Assembly (NCBI GenBank): GCA_006739055.1
Contig: AP019702.1
Span: 372,501 to 436,500, forward strand
DNA from: Allostella vacuolata
GTDB taxonomy: Bacteria; Pseudomonadota; Alphaproteobacteria; ATCC43930; Allostellaceae
Length of the DNA stretch: 64,000 nt
Direction: 5' to 3'
Shown piece after piece: positions 7,414-15,401 of the stretch. The notes beneath the pieces were generated by a model that saw only the letters and a program-made list of their open reading frames with translations, did no database searches and was not told the origin of the DNA. Made by a program: the position numbers and the translations under genes. How positions within the stretch are numbered: the first letter of the stretch is position 1; each line of letters begins with the position of its first letter.

Positions 7414-9474
7414 ATGGCCGATGCCCTAGTCGCCCTGCCCCATGCCGACCCGGGCGGGCCGGACCGTTCCCTGATCGCCCGGGGCATCGACCGGCTGTCC
7501 GATTTCGCCGGGCTGGTCAGCACCGCGGCCCTGGCGGCGATGACCGGGATCGTCGTCTACGAGGTCGTCTCCCGCTACGTCTTCAACGCGCCCACCACCT
7601 GGGTGACGGAGATCGGCACCTACCTGTTCGTGGCCATCGTCTTCCTGGGGATGGCGCCGGCGCAGCGCGCCAACGCGCACATCCAGGTGGAGGTGCTGGT
7701 GGACGCCCTGTCGCCCGCGTGGCGCGCCTGGCTCGAGGTGGTGACCCTGTGGATGGGCGTCATCTTCGTCGCGTTCGCCGCCTGGCATACGGCGCGCTTC
7801 ACCTTCCTCGAATATGTCCATGACGCGCGGGACTGGGGCCTGCTCGGCACCCCGCAATGGCTGCCCCAGCTGCCGATGACGATCGGCCTGGTGCTGTTCG
7901 CCTCGGCCCTGCTGCGCGACATCTACCAGCTGCGCCCACCTGCGGGGACGGTGGCGCGCTGGACGCTGCCGCTGGCGGCGCTGGTCCTGGTCGCGGCCCT
8001 GGTGGCGATGGGCCGGTCCGACTGGCGCATTCCCGGGACCCGCTTCGACTGGGGCACGGTCGCCATCTGCTCGGCCATCCTGGTCGGCATGGTGGCGTGG
8101 AGCGGGCTGCGGATCGCAGCCGCGGTCGTCCTGCTGTTCGGCCTGCTGGCGCTGCTCTTCTACGTCTCGCGCGGCACCTCGCAGCTGTGGCTCGGCTGCC
8201 TGCTCGGGCTGACGCTCTTGTTCCTGCTGGTGATCGGCGTGCGCGTCGCCTTCGCCATGGGGCTCGTCGGCCTGCTCGGCCTCTACTTCCTGCTGCCGAT
8301 GACCCAGCTGCCGGTGCTGGCCGACCGGTCCTGGACCAGCATCAACAGCTTCACGCTGACCGCCGTGCCGAGCTTCGTGCTGATGGGGGCGCTGCTGGTG
8401 CGCAGCGGCGTCACCTCGGACCTGTTCGACGCCCTGGTGTGCTGGTTCGGGCGCACCCCGGGCGGCCTCGCCCATGCCAGCGTCGCCGCCGCGGCCACCT
8501 TCGCGGCCGTCTGCGGCTCCAGCCTCGCCACGGCCGCGACCCTGGGCTCGGTGGCCGCGCCCGAGATGGTGCGGCGCGGCTACAGCCCGCGCCTGACCTA
8601 TGGCGTGGTGGCAGCGGGGGCGACGCTCGGCATCCTGATCCCGCCCAGCATCGCCATGATCATCTACGGCAACGTGGTCGGGGTCCCGGTGACGCAGCTC
8701 TTCCTGGCCGGGGTCATCCCCGGGCTGCTGCTGGCCGCCCTCTTCATGGTCACCGTCTTCGTCTGGGGGCTGGTCTCGCCGAGCGCGATCCCGGCCGGGG
8801 AGTCCTTCCCGCTCAGCCGCAAGCTCCAGGCCGTGGTCGGCGTGCTGCCGTTCCTGGTCCTGATCACGGCCGTGCTGGGCTCGCTCTATCTCGGCATCGC
8901 CACGCCGACCGAGGCCGGGGCGATCGGCGCGGTGGCGGCGCTCGCCATGGCGGTGCAGCGCGGCCGGCTCGACTGGGCGGGCTTCTACGCGACCCTGCTG
9001 GAGACGGTGAAGGTCACCGCCTTCATCATGCTGATCGTCCTCGGCGCCTCGGTCATGAGCTGGGTCTTCGACTTCCTGCGCCTGCCGCGGGCGATGGTCC
9101 AGCTCGTGACCGACGCCGACCTGGCGCCGTGGCTGGTCATGCTGATCATCGTCGCCATCTACCTGGCGCTCGGCTGCTTCATCGAATCGATCGCGATGAT
9201 GCTGATGACGCTGGCCGTCACCTTCCCGGTCATCGTCTCGATCGGCATGGACCCGGTGTGGTTCGGCGTCGTCCTGGTGCTGCTGGTGGAGATCGGGCTG
9301 GTCACGCCGCCGGTCGGGCTGGTGCTGTTCGTGCTGCGCGGGATGAGCGACACCGTGTCCCTGCGCGACATCTCGCTCGGCGTCATCCCCTATATCCTGG
9401 TGATGCTGGGCTTCATCTGGCTGCTCTACATCTTCCCCGACATCGTCACCTGGCTGCCGCGGACGGTCGGGTGA
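7414..9474 (+). CDS. TRAP transporter fused permease, DctQ-DctM
   Basis: A 686-residue inner-membrane protein joining the small four-helix DctQ domain (about residues 25-165) to the large 12-helix DctM domain (about 250-686). DctM signatures include FVLMGALLVRSG, GILIPPSIAMIIYG and TPTEAGAIGA. The start is the ATG at 7414 because GGAG lies 9 bases upstream. Upstream in-frame codons (GTG 7339, ATG 7393) fall in the promoter region and are not favoured. It couples Na+ gradient energy to uptake of the ligand captured by the divergent DctP protein. Its 3' end overlaps the convergent nitroreductase-like gene by 29 bases. Confidence 0.93.
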   Translation: MADALVALPHADPGGPDRSLIARGIDRLSDFAGLVSTAALAAMTGIVVYEVVSRYVFNAPTTWVTEIGTYLFVAIVFLGMAPAQRANAHIQVEVLVDALSPAWRAWLEVVTLWMGVIFVAFAAWHTARFTFLEYVHDARDWGLLGTPQWLPQLPMTIGLVLFASALLRDIYQLRPPAGTVARWTLPLAALVLVAALVAMGRSDWRIPGTRFDWGTVAICSAILVGMVAWSGLRIAAAVVLLFGLLALLFYVSRGTSQLWLGCLLGLTLLFLLVIGVRVAFAMGLVGLLGLYFLLPMTQLPVLADRSWTSINSFTLTAVPSFVLMGALLVRSGVTSDLFDALVCWFGRTPGGLAHASVAAAATFAAVCGSSLATAATLGSVAAPEMVRRGYSPRLTYGVVAAGATLGILIPPSIAMIIYGNVVGVPVTQLFLAGVIPGLLLAALFMVTVFVWGLVSPSAIPAGESFPLSRKLQAVVGVLPFLVLITAVLGSLYLGIATPTEAGAIGAVAALAMAVQRGRLDWAGFYATLLETVKVTAFIMLIVLGASVMSWVFDFLRLPRAMVQLVTDADLAPWLVMLIIVAIYLALGCFIESIAMMLMTLAVTFPVIVSIGMDPVWFGVVLVLLVEIGLVTPPVGLVLFVLRGMSDTVSLRDISLGVIPYILVMLGFIWLLYIFPDIVTWLPRTVG

Positions 9475-10576
9475 CGGCCGCGACCGGGCGGCGGGGGGAG
9501 TAGGGCAGGGTCGGCCCGAAGCCGACCCGCAGGACGAGGTCGGGCCGCCGCCCCGGCTCGCCGGCGAGCGCCGCCAGCTCGGGGCGCAGCCGCTCCACCT
9601 CGACCGGCTGGTTGACGTAGGCGTGCTTCAGGCCGCGGGCGGTGGCGGCCAGGGTGAAGCGCTGGCAGGCGCGGCCCACCCGCATCCAGTGGGCCGGGTC
9701 CGCCTTGTCGGCGATGAAGACCGCGAGCGCACCCGAGGACGCCACCTGCCGCGCGTAGCGGTCGGTCTCGGCGCCGGGATCGAAGAACAGGTCGAAGGCC
9801 CGCGGGCCGAGCAGGGTCGGCAGGGCCGGGTTGCCGGTTGCACCGGAGAACAGGCCGTCGCCGGTGTCCATGGCGCTCCGCGGGTTGAAGCGGATCCATT
9901 GCTTCAGCTCGGCCATGAAGGCGGGGTCAGCCATCTGGGCATCGTTGCCGGCGACGATCAGCTCGCGCGCCCGGCCGATCCGCGTCCGGTCGGTCAGCAG
10001 CACCAGGCGGACGCCGGGCTCCGACCCGGCCTGCTCCAGCGCGGCCAGGTCCGCCGCCGGGATGGCGCGCCCGTCATATTCGGCGCGCGTGCATTGCCGC
10101 CGCGGGATGGCATCGAACAGGGGGTCGGCCACCGCGCCGCCGTCGACGAAGACGAAGCGGGGGGCGAAGGCGAAGCGGGCGGCGCTGCCGTCGCCGGGCT
10201 CGAACGCCCACTCGCCGGGGCGCCCGGCCACCCGGCCGGCGATGGCCAGGTTCTCGGCCGCGCAGCCCAGGCTGACGAACAGGTGATGGTCGTCCGGGTC
10301 GACCACGGGCGTGCGCCGCGCCATGTCGGGGAACAGGCGGATCGCGTCGTCCGCCACGGCGAAGCGCCAGGGCTGGGTGTTGTGCCCGTTGGCGGCGAGC
10401 GTGGCGTAGCGCAGCATGTCGGCGATGCCGGGCGGCCCCTCCGGCACGGCCCGGATGCGCCGCGTGTAGGCATCATATTCGCCCGCCGACCCGGTCGCCC
10501 GCATCCAGGCGAACGCCCCCGCACCGGCAAGCACCGCCGCGCTTCCGCCGGCGAGCAGGAGACCGCGTCTGTTCAT
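9446..10576 (-). CDS. Acg-family FMN-binding nitroreductase-like protein, exported
   Basis: A 376-residue protein of the Acg/Rv2032-like nitroreductase family. The N-terminus MNRRGLLLAGGSAAVLAGAG has a twin-arginine-like start and hydrophobic core, suggesting export or membrane anchoring. The conserved segment LAANGHNTQPWRF (around residue 65) matches the flavin-binding start of the fold, and RVGRACQRFTLAATARGL lies near the C-terminus. The ATG at 10576 is listed; a GTG at 10582 has better spacing to the AGGAGG upstream (6 versus 12 bases) and may be the true start. The 3' end overlaps the TRAP permease gene tail-to-tail. Physiological substrate unknown; some Acg proteins are thought to sequester flavin. 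Confidence 0.8.
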   Translation of the reverse strand: MNRRGLLLAGGSAAVLAGAGAFAWMRATGSAGEYDAYTRRIRAVPEGPPGIADMLRYATLAANGHNTQPWRFAVADDAIRLFPDMARRTPVVDPDDHHLFVSLGCAAENLAIAGRVAGRPGEWAFEPGDGSAARFAFAPRFVFVDGGAVADPLFDAIPRRQCTRAEYDGRAIPAADLAALEQAGSEPGVRLVLLTDRTRIGRARELIVAGNDAQMADPAFMAELKQWIRFNPRSAMDTGDGLFSGATGNPALPTLLGPRAFDLFFDPGAETDRYARQVASSGALAVFIADKADPAHWMRVGRACQRFTLAATARGLKHAYVNQPVEVERLRPELAALAGEPGRRPDLVLRVGFGPTLPYSPRRPVAAVTRPSAAAR

Positions 10577-10648
10577 TGCCACCCCGGACCTCCTGGCGAT
10601 CGAGGGGGTATCCTTAGCGGGGGGCGGGGCCGGGCGAATTGATCCGGC

Positions 10649-11563
10649 TCAATCGGTGACGAAGAAGTCCTCGTCGATCCGCTTGAACTCCAGGACCCGG
10701 CTCGATCGCACGCCCACCCCGTGCTCGACCATGAGTTCGGTGAGCCGCTGGCCGTCGATCAGGATGACGCGTTGCGGAATGCGGGCGGCGAATTCGACCG
10801 CCTGCGGAGAGAAGGTCGAGGTCGTGACGAACACCCCTTTCGTCGCGCCGAGGCCGACCAGACTGCCGGTGAACGCCTGGACGTCGGGGCGACCGACGGA
10901 CGTTCCCGGGCTGTAGCGCTTGGCTTGCACATAGACGCGGTCGAGGCCCAGGACGTCCTCGTTGATGACGCCGTCGACGCCGCCATCGCCGGTGCGGCCC
11001 AGTTGGGCTGCCGCATTGCGGCGCGAACCGCCATAGCCCATGGCAACGAGCAGCTCGACGATCAGCCCTTCGAAGAAGCCCGGTCCATTCTGGAGGATCC
11101 GTTCCAGAAGTTCGGTGCGGAGCGCGGCCTGCATGGCGTTGAAAGCCGCCTCGATCACTTCCTCGGGCGTCGCGGCGGGCGTGGCGCCCGGCGCCGCAAT
11201 GCCGGCTGTCTCGTCAGCCTGGTCGGCGCGGTAGAACTCACGGAACGCCGGCACGGACAGCAGGTGTTGGGTATCGAGCTTCGCGGGCGGCTTCGCGAGC
11301 AGGGCCGACCCGGCGGGAGTGATGACAAACCGGCCGCGCCTGGGAGATTCCAGGTAGCCGGCCTTCGTCAGGTAGAACTTGGCCCAATGGATGCGGTTGT
11401 GGAGGACGCGTTGCTTGCCGCTCGGCAGCATCTGTTCGCGCTCTTCCGGCGACAGCGCGAACATCGCCGCGATCTCCGCCTCGGCCAGCGGCACCGACGT
11501 CTCCCCCTTCGCGGCAACCTGGAGCACCGGGAGCATGAGCGACTGGTAGTCGGGGATGCTCAT
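10649..11563 (-). CDS. mrr: Mrr-type restriction endonuclease
   Basis: A 304-residue protein with the two-domain Mrr architecture. An N-terminal winged-helix domain (about residues 5-95) is followed by a PD-(D/E)xK nuclease domain (about 160-285). The catalytic signature is visible as GDGGVDG (Asp197) and QAK (Gln213, Lys215), with Glu170 a possible additional acid. Mrr enzymes cut DNA carrying modified bases. The ATG at 11563 overlaps the TGA of a short upstream frame (ATGA) and has CGGAG upstream. It stands alone without a methylase, as expected for a modification-dependent enzyme. It lies beside a tRNA gene, a common acquisition site for defence genes. Confidence 0.88.
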   Translation of the reverse strand: MSIPDYQSLMLPVLQVAAKGETSVPLAEAEIAAMFALSPEEREQMLPSGKQRVLHNRIHWAKFYLTKAGYLESPRRGRFVITPAGSALLAKPPAKLDTQHLLSVPAFREFYRADQADETAGIAAPGATPAATPEEVIEAAFNAMQAALRTELLERILQNGPGFFEGLIVELLVAMGYGGSRRNAAAQLGRTGDGGVDGVINEDVLGLDRVYVQAKRYSPGTSVGRPDVQAFTGSLVGLGATKGVFVTTSTFSPQAVEFAARIPQRVILIDGQRLTELMVEHGVGVRSSRVLEFKRIDEDFFVTD

Positions 11564-11700
11564 CTCGTCGCTCCGAATTGCTGCGGCAGACCGGCGAGCG
11601 TCCTGTTCTCCGCAATCGCATCCTGCGGGATCAGGGCGCAGCGCCATGGCTTGCCGCCGTAGCCCAGCAGCTCGGGATCGGAGATTTGGTTCGAGGCCAT
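11560..11700 (-). pseudogene. Short frame translationally coupled to mrr; possible remnant
   Basis: A minus-strand frame ends at 11560 with a TGA that overlaps the mrr ATG. From the ATG at 11700 it encodes 46 residues (beginning MASNQISDPELLGYGGKPWR). The frame stays open upstream to the tRNA gene (about 90 residues), also reading plausibly (LQEYQSDFVTTTNDGILTLE), so it may be the 3' end of a longer gene lost at the tRNA. I do not recognise a family. The base composition is less extreme than its neighbours. It could be a genuine small partner of Mrr or a decayed fragment. Confidence 0.35.
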
Positions 11701-11838
11701 CGGTTCAAGCGTCAGGATACCGTCATTCGTCGTGGTCACGAAGTCCGACTGATATTCCTGAAGGTCGATGCCGCTGCGATGGAACAGCTGGAACTGTCCG
11801 TGCGCTGGCCTGAACCCCTTCTGCGCCTCGCAGAGGGT

Positions 11839-11915
<77 letters not shown>

Positions 11916-11978
11916 TTGCCGAGGGGGCGGACCATAGCCGAATGGCCGGCGGGGTGCAAACGTCCGATGGGGGCCGGG

Positions 11979-13700
11979 TCAACCTTTCGGCTTCCGGGTC
12001 GACAGCACCTGGCCGCCGAGATAGAGGCTGTCCGGCGGGCCGGCGCGGTCGCTGGCGAGGCGGGCGACGAAGTGGCGCTCGACGGTGCCGTCGTCGGCGG
12101 TCAGTTCCAGCAGGTGGCCGGCGATGCGATAGCGGCCGGCGGTGCGCTCCCCCCGCCCGTGGCTGACGGGCAGGCCCCGGGCGCCATCGCTGCCGCCGGC
12201 ATGGGCGAACCCGGCGGTGCCGTCGGTCCGCAGCGCATAGGTCCGGTCCGGCCGCCCCCCGCCCATGCCGGCCTGCAGGACGTGGTAGTCGCGGCCGATG
12301 CGGGTGCCGTCCGGCAGCGGCAGCAGGGTATCGAAGCCGGCGACCACCAGCGTGGTCCCGGCCTCGGGCCCGGCGGTGCGGGTCAGCAGCACCCGGTCGC
12401 CCGCCGCCTGCCAGCGGAACCAGCGCTCGGGCTCGCGCGCCCGGACCAGGGCCACGTCCAGGTCGCCGGGCGGGAACGGCCAGCGATGGTGATAGGCGGT
12501 GCCGTCGCGCAGCAGCAGGTAGGTGTCCTCGTCGCGCCGGAGGTAGCCGTCGCCGGACCCGTCGGTCCGGGTCTCGGGGGCGGCCTTGTAGACGATCCGC
12601 TCGATCTCGCCCGGCGGGATGCCGCGATCGGGGCCGGCGAACGCCTCCTCGCGGCTGGGCGGCCGCGGCTCGAAGCCGCCCTCGTCGGGAACCGTGGCGG
12701 GGGGCAGGGCGGCCGCCGCCGTCTCGACGCGGCAATCGTCCAGCCCGATCGTGCCGGCCTCCGCGACATGGCGGACGCGGCCGACCACCACCGCGTCGCG
12801 GCCGCGCTCGCCCTCGAACCGGGCGCGCTCCTCGCGTCCGGCGAAGGTGCAGGCGATCTGGAAGGTCGAATGCCGGTCGTCCCGCCATTCCCGCAGGCGG
12901 CGGCCGTCGACCACCCGGCCGCGCACCGCGATCGGGCCCAGCGCGGCCAGCGCCTTGCCGGCCGCTTCCTCGCGCACCGCCCGCTCCCGGCGGGCCAGGG
13001 ACGCCGGGTGATGAGCCGCCTGCAGGTCGCGGCGGGCGGCGTCCATCGATCGGCGGGCCAGGGCGGACAGCTGTCCCACCCCATGCTGGGTGGTCGGGCG
13101 GCCGCTCCGCGCCCGGCCCCTGCCCGCCGGGTCGGGGGCGACCCATGGGCCGGGCGCGGCAGATGGGGCGGGGCGGGCAGCCGGGCCATTCGGAGCGGGC
13201 GGCGGGGCGGCGGGCGAGGGTTTGCGCTCGGGCAATGGCGGGCCGGCCAGGGCGCGCAGGACGCCCTCGGCATTGGCGGTGACCCGGGCGATCTGGAATT
13301 CGCGGCTGCCCAGCACCTGCGGCAGCTGCCGGCAGGCCGCCGGATCGCGGCCGACGACGCTTTCCGCCTGGGCGGCCGAGGCCTGCTCGAGCCGGGCGCG
13401 CCCGGCGGCCAGCTCCGGTGCCTTGGCCTGCACGGCAATGATGGCCGCCTCGAATCCTTCCACGCCGTTCCGGCGGCGCCAGTTGCGATAGGTCCGCTCG
13501 CGGTCGCGCACGCCTTCGGGATCGCGCTGGGCGCAGGCGGCCACCAGGCCGCGGGCAACGCCGATGGGCACCATCACGCCCGCGATCGCCTCGGAAGCGG
13601 CCGCGATGTCATCGTCGGCGGCATCGGCCGGATTCGCCAGACCGCAGGCGACGGCGAGTGCCAGGATGAGGGTCAGAAGCCGGGCAGGTGTGCGTTTCAT
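11979..13700 (-). CDS. Secreted uncharacterised protein with OB-fold-like middle region
   Basis: A 573-residue protein I do not recognise as a whole. The ATG at 13700 has GGAGAAGG directly upstream and begins a clear signal peptide (MKRTPARLLTLILALAVACG, cleavage near ANPADA). A helical region follows (30-150), then a proline/alanine-rich linker (about 165-205). A middle segment around IAVRGRVVDGRRL through TFAGREERARFEG to VVVGRVRHV and IGLDDCRV looks like a tRNA_anti-like OB-fold. The C-terminal half contains repeated beta-type segments (YLLLRDGTAYHH, YHVLQAGMGGGRPDRTYALR, GRYRIAGHLLEL) reminiscent of lipocalin-like stress proteins. Probably periplasmic. It is transcribed alone, divergent from the M81 peptidase gene. 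Confidence 0.75.
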   Translation of the reverse strand: MKRTPARLLTLILALAVACGLANPADAADDDIAAASEAIAGVMVPIGVARGLVAACAQRDPEGVRDRERTYRNWRRRNGVEGFEAAIIAVQAKAPELAAGRARLEQASAAQAESVVGRDPAACRQLPQVLGSREFQIARVTANAEGVLRALAGPPLPERKPSPAAPPPAPNGPAARPAPSAAPGPWVAPDPAGRGRARSGRPTTQHGVGQLSALARRSMDAARRDLQAAHHPASLARRERAVREEAAGKALAALGPIAVRGRVVDGRRLREWRDDRHSTFQIACTFAGREERARFEGERGRDAVVVGRVRHVAEAGTIGLDDCRVETAAAALPPATVPDEGGFEPRPPSREEAFAGPDRGIPPGEIERIVYKAAPETRTDGSGDGYLRRDEDTYLLLRDGTAYHHRWPFPPGDLDVALVRAREPERWFRWQAAGDRVLLTRTAGPEAGTTLVVAGFDTLLPLPDGTRIGRDYHVLQAGMGGGRPDRTYALRTDGTAGFAHAGGSDGARGLPVSHGRGERTAGRYRIAGHLLELTADDGTVERHFVARLASDRAGPPDSLYLGGQVLSTRKPKG

Positions 13701-13841
13701 CCCCTTCTCCGGCCATAGATAGAGTGGCGGGGGCGGCGGATCAATCCGGTTTCCCGCCTGTTCGTCCCCGCCGCGGGTTTGTAGGATCCGCGACCGTCCG
13801 GCGATTCCCGTCGCCGCCCCCTGCCTTCGAGGAGCCTTCGG

Positions 13842-15377
13842 ATGCCCCCCGCGCCGCGCGTCGCCATCGGCGGTTTCATGCTCGAATCGAACTGCCACGC
13901 CCCGGTTGCGACGGAGGCGGAGTTCCGCGCCGCCGTCTATGCCGAGGGCGAGGACATCCTGGCCGACCTGGCCCGGCCCGCGCCGCGCATGCCGGCGACG
14001 CTGGGCGGCTTCTGGCGGGCGATGAACGCGGCCGGGCCCTGGACCCCGGTGCCCCTGGTGATGACCTCGGCCGGGGCCAGCGGGTCGGCCGAGCAGGGCT
14101 TCTTCGACCGCACCGTCGACCGGATGTGCGAGCGGCTGCGGGCGGCGCTGCCGGTCGACGCGGTCTTCCTGTCGCAGCATGGGGCGGCCATCGCCACCGT
14201 CGAGCCCGACCCGGACGGGGTGGTGTTCCAGCGCATCCGCGCCGTCGTCGGGCCGGACGTGCCGATCGTCGCCACCCTCGACCTGCATGCCAACATGAGC
14301 CGCCGCATGGTGGCCGAGCCCGACGCGCTGGTCGTCTATCGCCGCAACCCCCATGTCGACATGGCCGAGCGCGGCGCCGACTGCGCGGACATCCTGCGCC
14401 GCATGCTGGCCGGCATGCGCACCGCCAAGGCCTATGTCAAGCTGCCGCTGATCCCGCCCTCGGTGACCCAGAGCACCAGCGAGGGCCCCTACGCCGACAT
14501 CATCCGCTATGCCGAGGGGCTGATCGGCGGCGACGTCGTCAACGTCTCCGTCGCCTCGGGCTTCACCTCCGGCGACACGCCCAAGGCCGGCATGTCGGTG
14601 ATCGTCACCACCGCGGGCGACGCGGCGCTGGCCGACCGGGTGGCCCGCGACGTGGCGACCCGCGCCTGGGCCGACCGGGCCCGCTACGTGCCCAAGCTGA
14701 CCTCGCTCGAGGACGCCACCGCCTTGGCGCTGGCGGTCGGCCGCGACCCGTCGCTGCCGCCGCTGCTCTTCGCCGACGTGGCCGACAACCCGGGCGGCGG
14801 CGGGCGCGGCAACACCATGTGGATCCTGGAGGCGTTCCACCGCGCCGGCGTGGAGGGCTGCACGGTCGGCATCGTCAATGACCCGGAGCTGGCGGCCGAG
14901 GCCCATGGGCTGGGCGTCGGCGCGCGCTTCGAGGCCCGCTTCAACCGCTCGGAGACCCAGGCATTCTCCAGGCCGTTCGCGGCCGCCGCCGAAGTGATCG
15001 CGCTGTCCGACGGCACGGTGGTCGGTCGGCACGGCATGCTGGTCGGGCGCACCCAGCAGCTGGGCCCGAGCGCGCGCCTGCGGCTGGGCGGCATCGACGT
15101 AGTGGTGGTGTCGATCCGCAACCAGCTGCTCGACCCGGCGCAGATCGAGCAGGTCGGCGTCGACCTGACGGCCGTGCGTTCGCTGGTGGTGAAGAGCCGG
15201 GGCCATTTCCGCGCCGGCTTCGACGAGCAGTTCACCCCCGACCGCATCGTCGAGGTGGACGTGCCCGGCCTGACCACGCCCGTCCTCGCCAAGGCCGGGC
15301 TGGTCAACGTGCCGCGGCCGATCTTCCCGCTCGACGCCGAGGTCGGCTGGGCGCCGCCGGCCAGCCTCGTGGTGTAA
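13842..15377 (+). CDS. M81-family metallopeptidase (MlrC/microcystinase-like)
   Basis: A 511-residue member of the M81 (MlrC) family, zinc enzymes named for the last step of microcystin breakdown but far more widespread. N-terminal GGFMLESNCHAP, SQHGAA near residue 112, and DLHANMS near 145 are characteristic; the histidines and acidic residues in these segments are the presumed zinc ligands. The C-terminal MlrC domain includes DVADNPGGGGRGNT and VVVVSIRNQLLD. GAGGAG lies about 9 bases before the ATG. It is a single-gene unit between two minus-strand genes. Its natural substrate is unknown; most relatives probably act on small peptides or cyclic amides rather than microcystin. Confidence 0.88.
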   Translation: MPPAPRVAIGGFMLESNCHAPVATEAEFRAAVYAEGEDILADLARPAPRMPATLGGFWRAMNAAGPWTPVPLVMTSAGASGSAEQGFFDRTVDRMCERLRAALPVDAVFLSQHGAAIATVEPDPDGVVFQRIRAVVGPDVPIVATLDLHANMSRRMVAEPDALVVYRRNPHVDMAERGADCADILRRMLAGMRTAKAYVKLPLIPPSVTQSTSEGPYADIIRYAEGLIGGDVVNVSVASGFTSGDTPKAGMSVIVTTAGDAALADRVARDVATRAWADRARYVPKLTSLEDATALALAVGRDPSLPPLLFADVADNPGGGGRGNTMWILEAFHRAGVEGCTVGIVNDPELAAEAHGLGVGARFEARFNRSETQAFSRPFAAAAEVIALSDGTVVGRHGMLVGRTQQLGPSARLRLGGIDVVVVSIRNQLLDPAQIEQVGVDLTAVRSLVVKSRGHFRAGFDEQFTPDRIVEVDVPGLTTPVLAKAGLVNVPRPIFPLDAEVGWAPPASLVV

Positions 15378-15401
15378 GGCCGCCCCCGCGCCGGGGGACC
15401 G

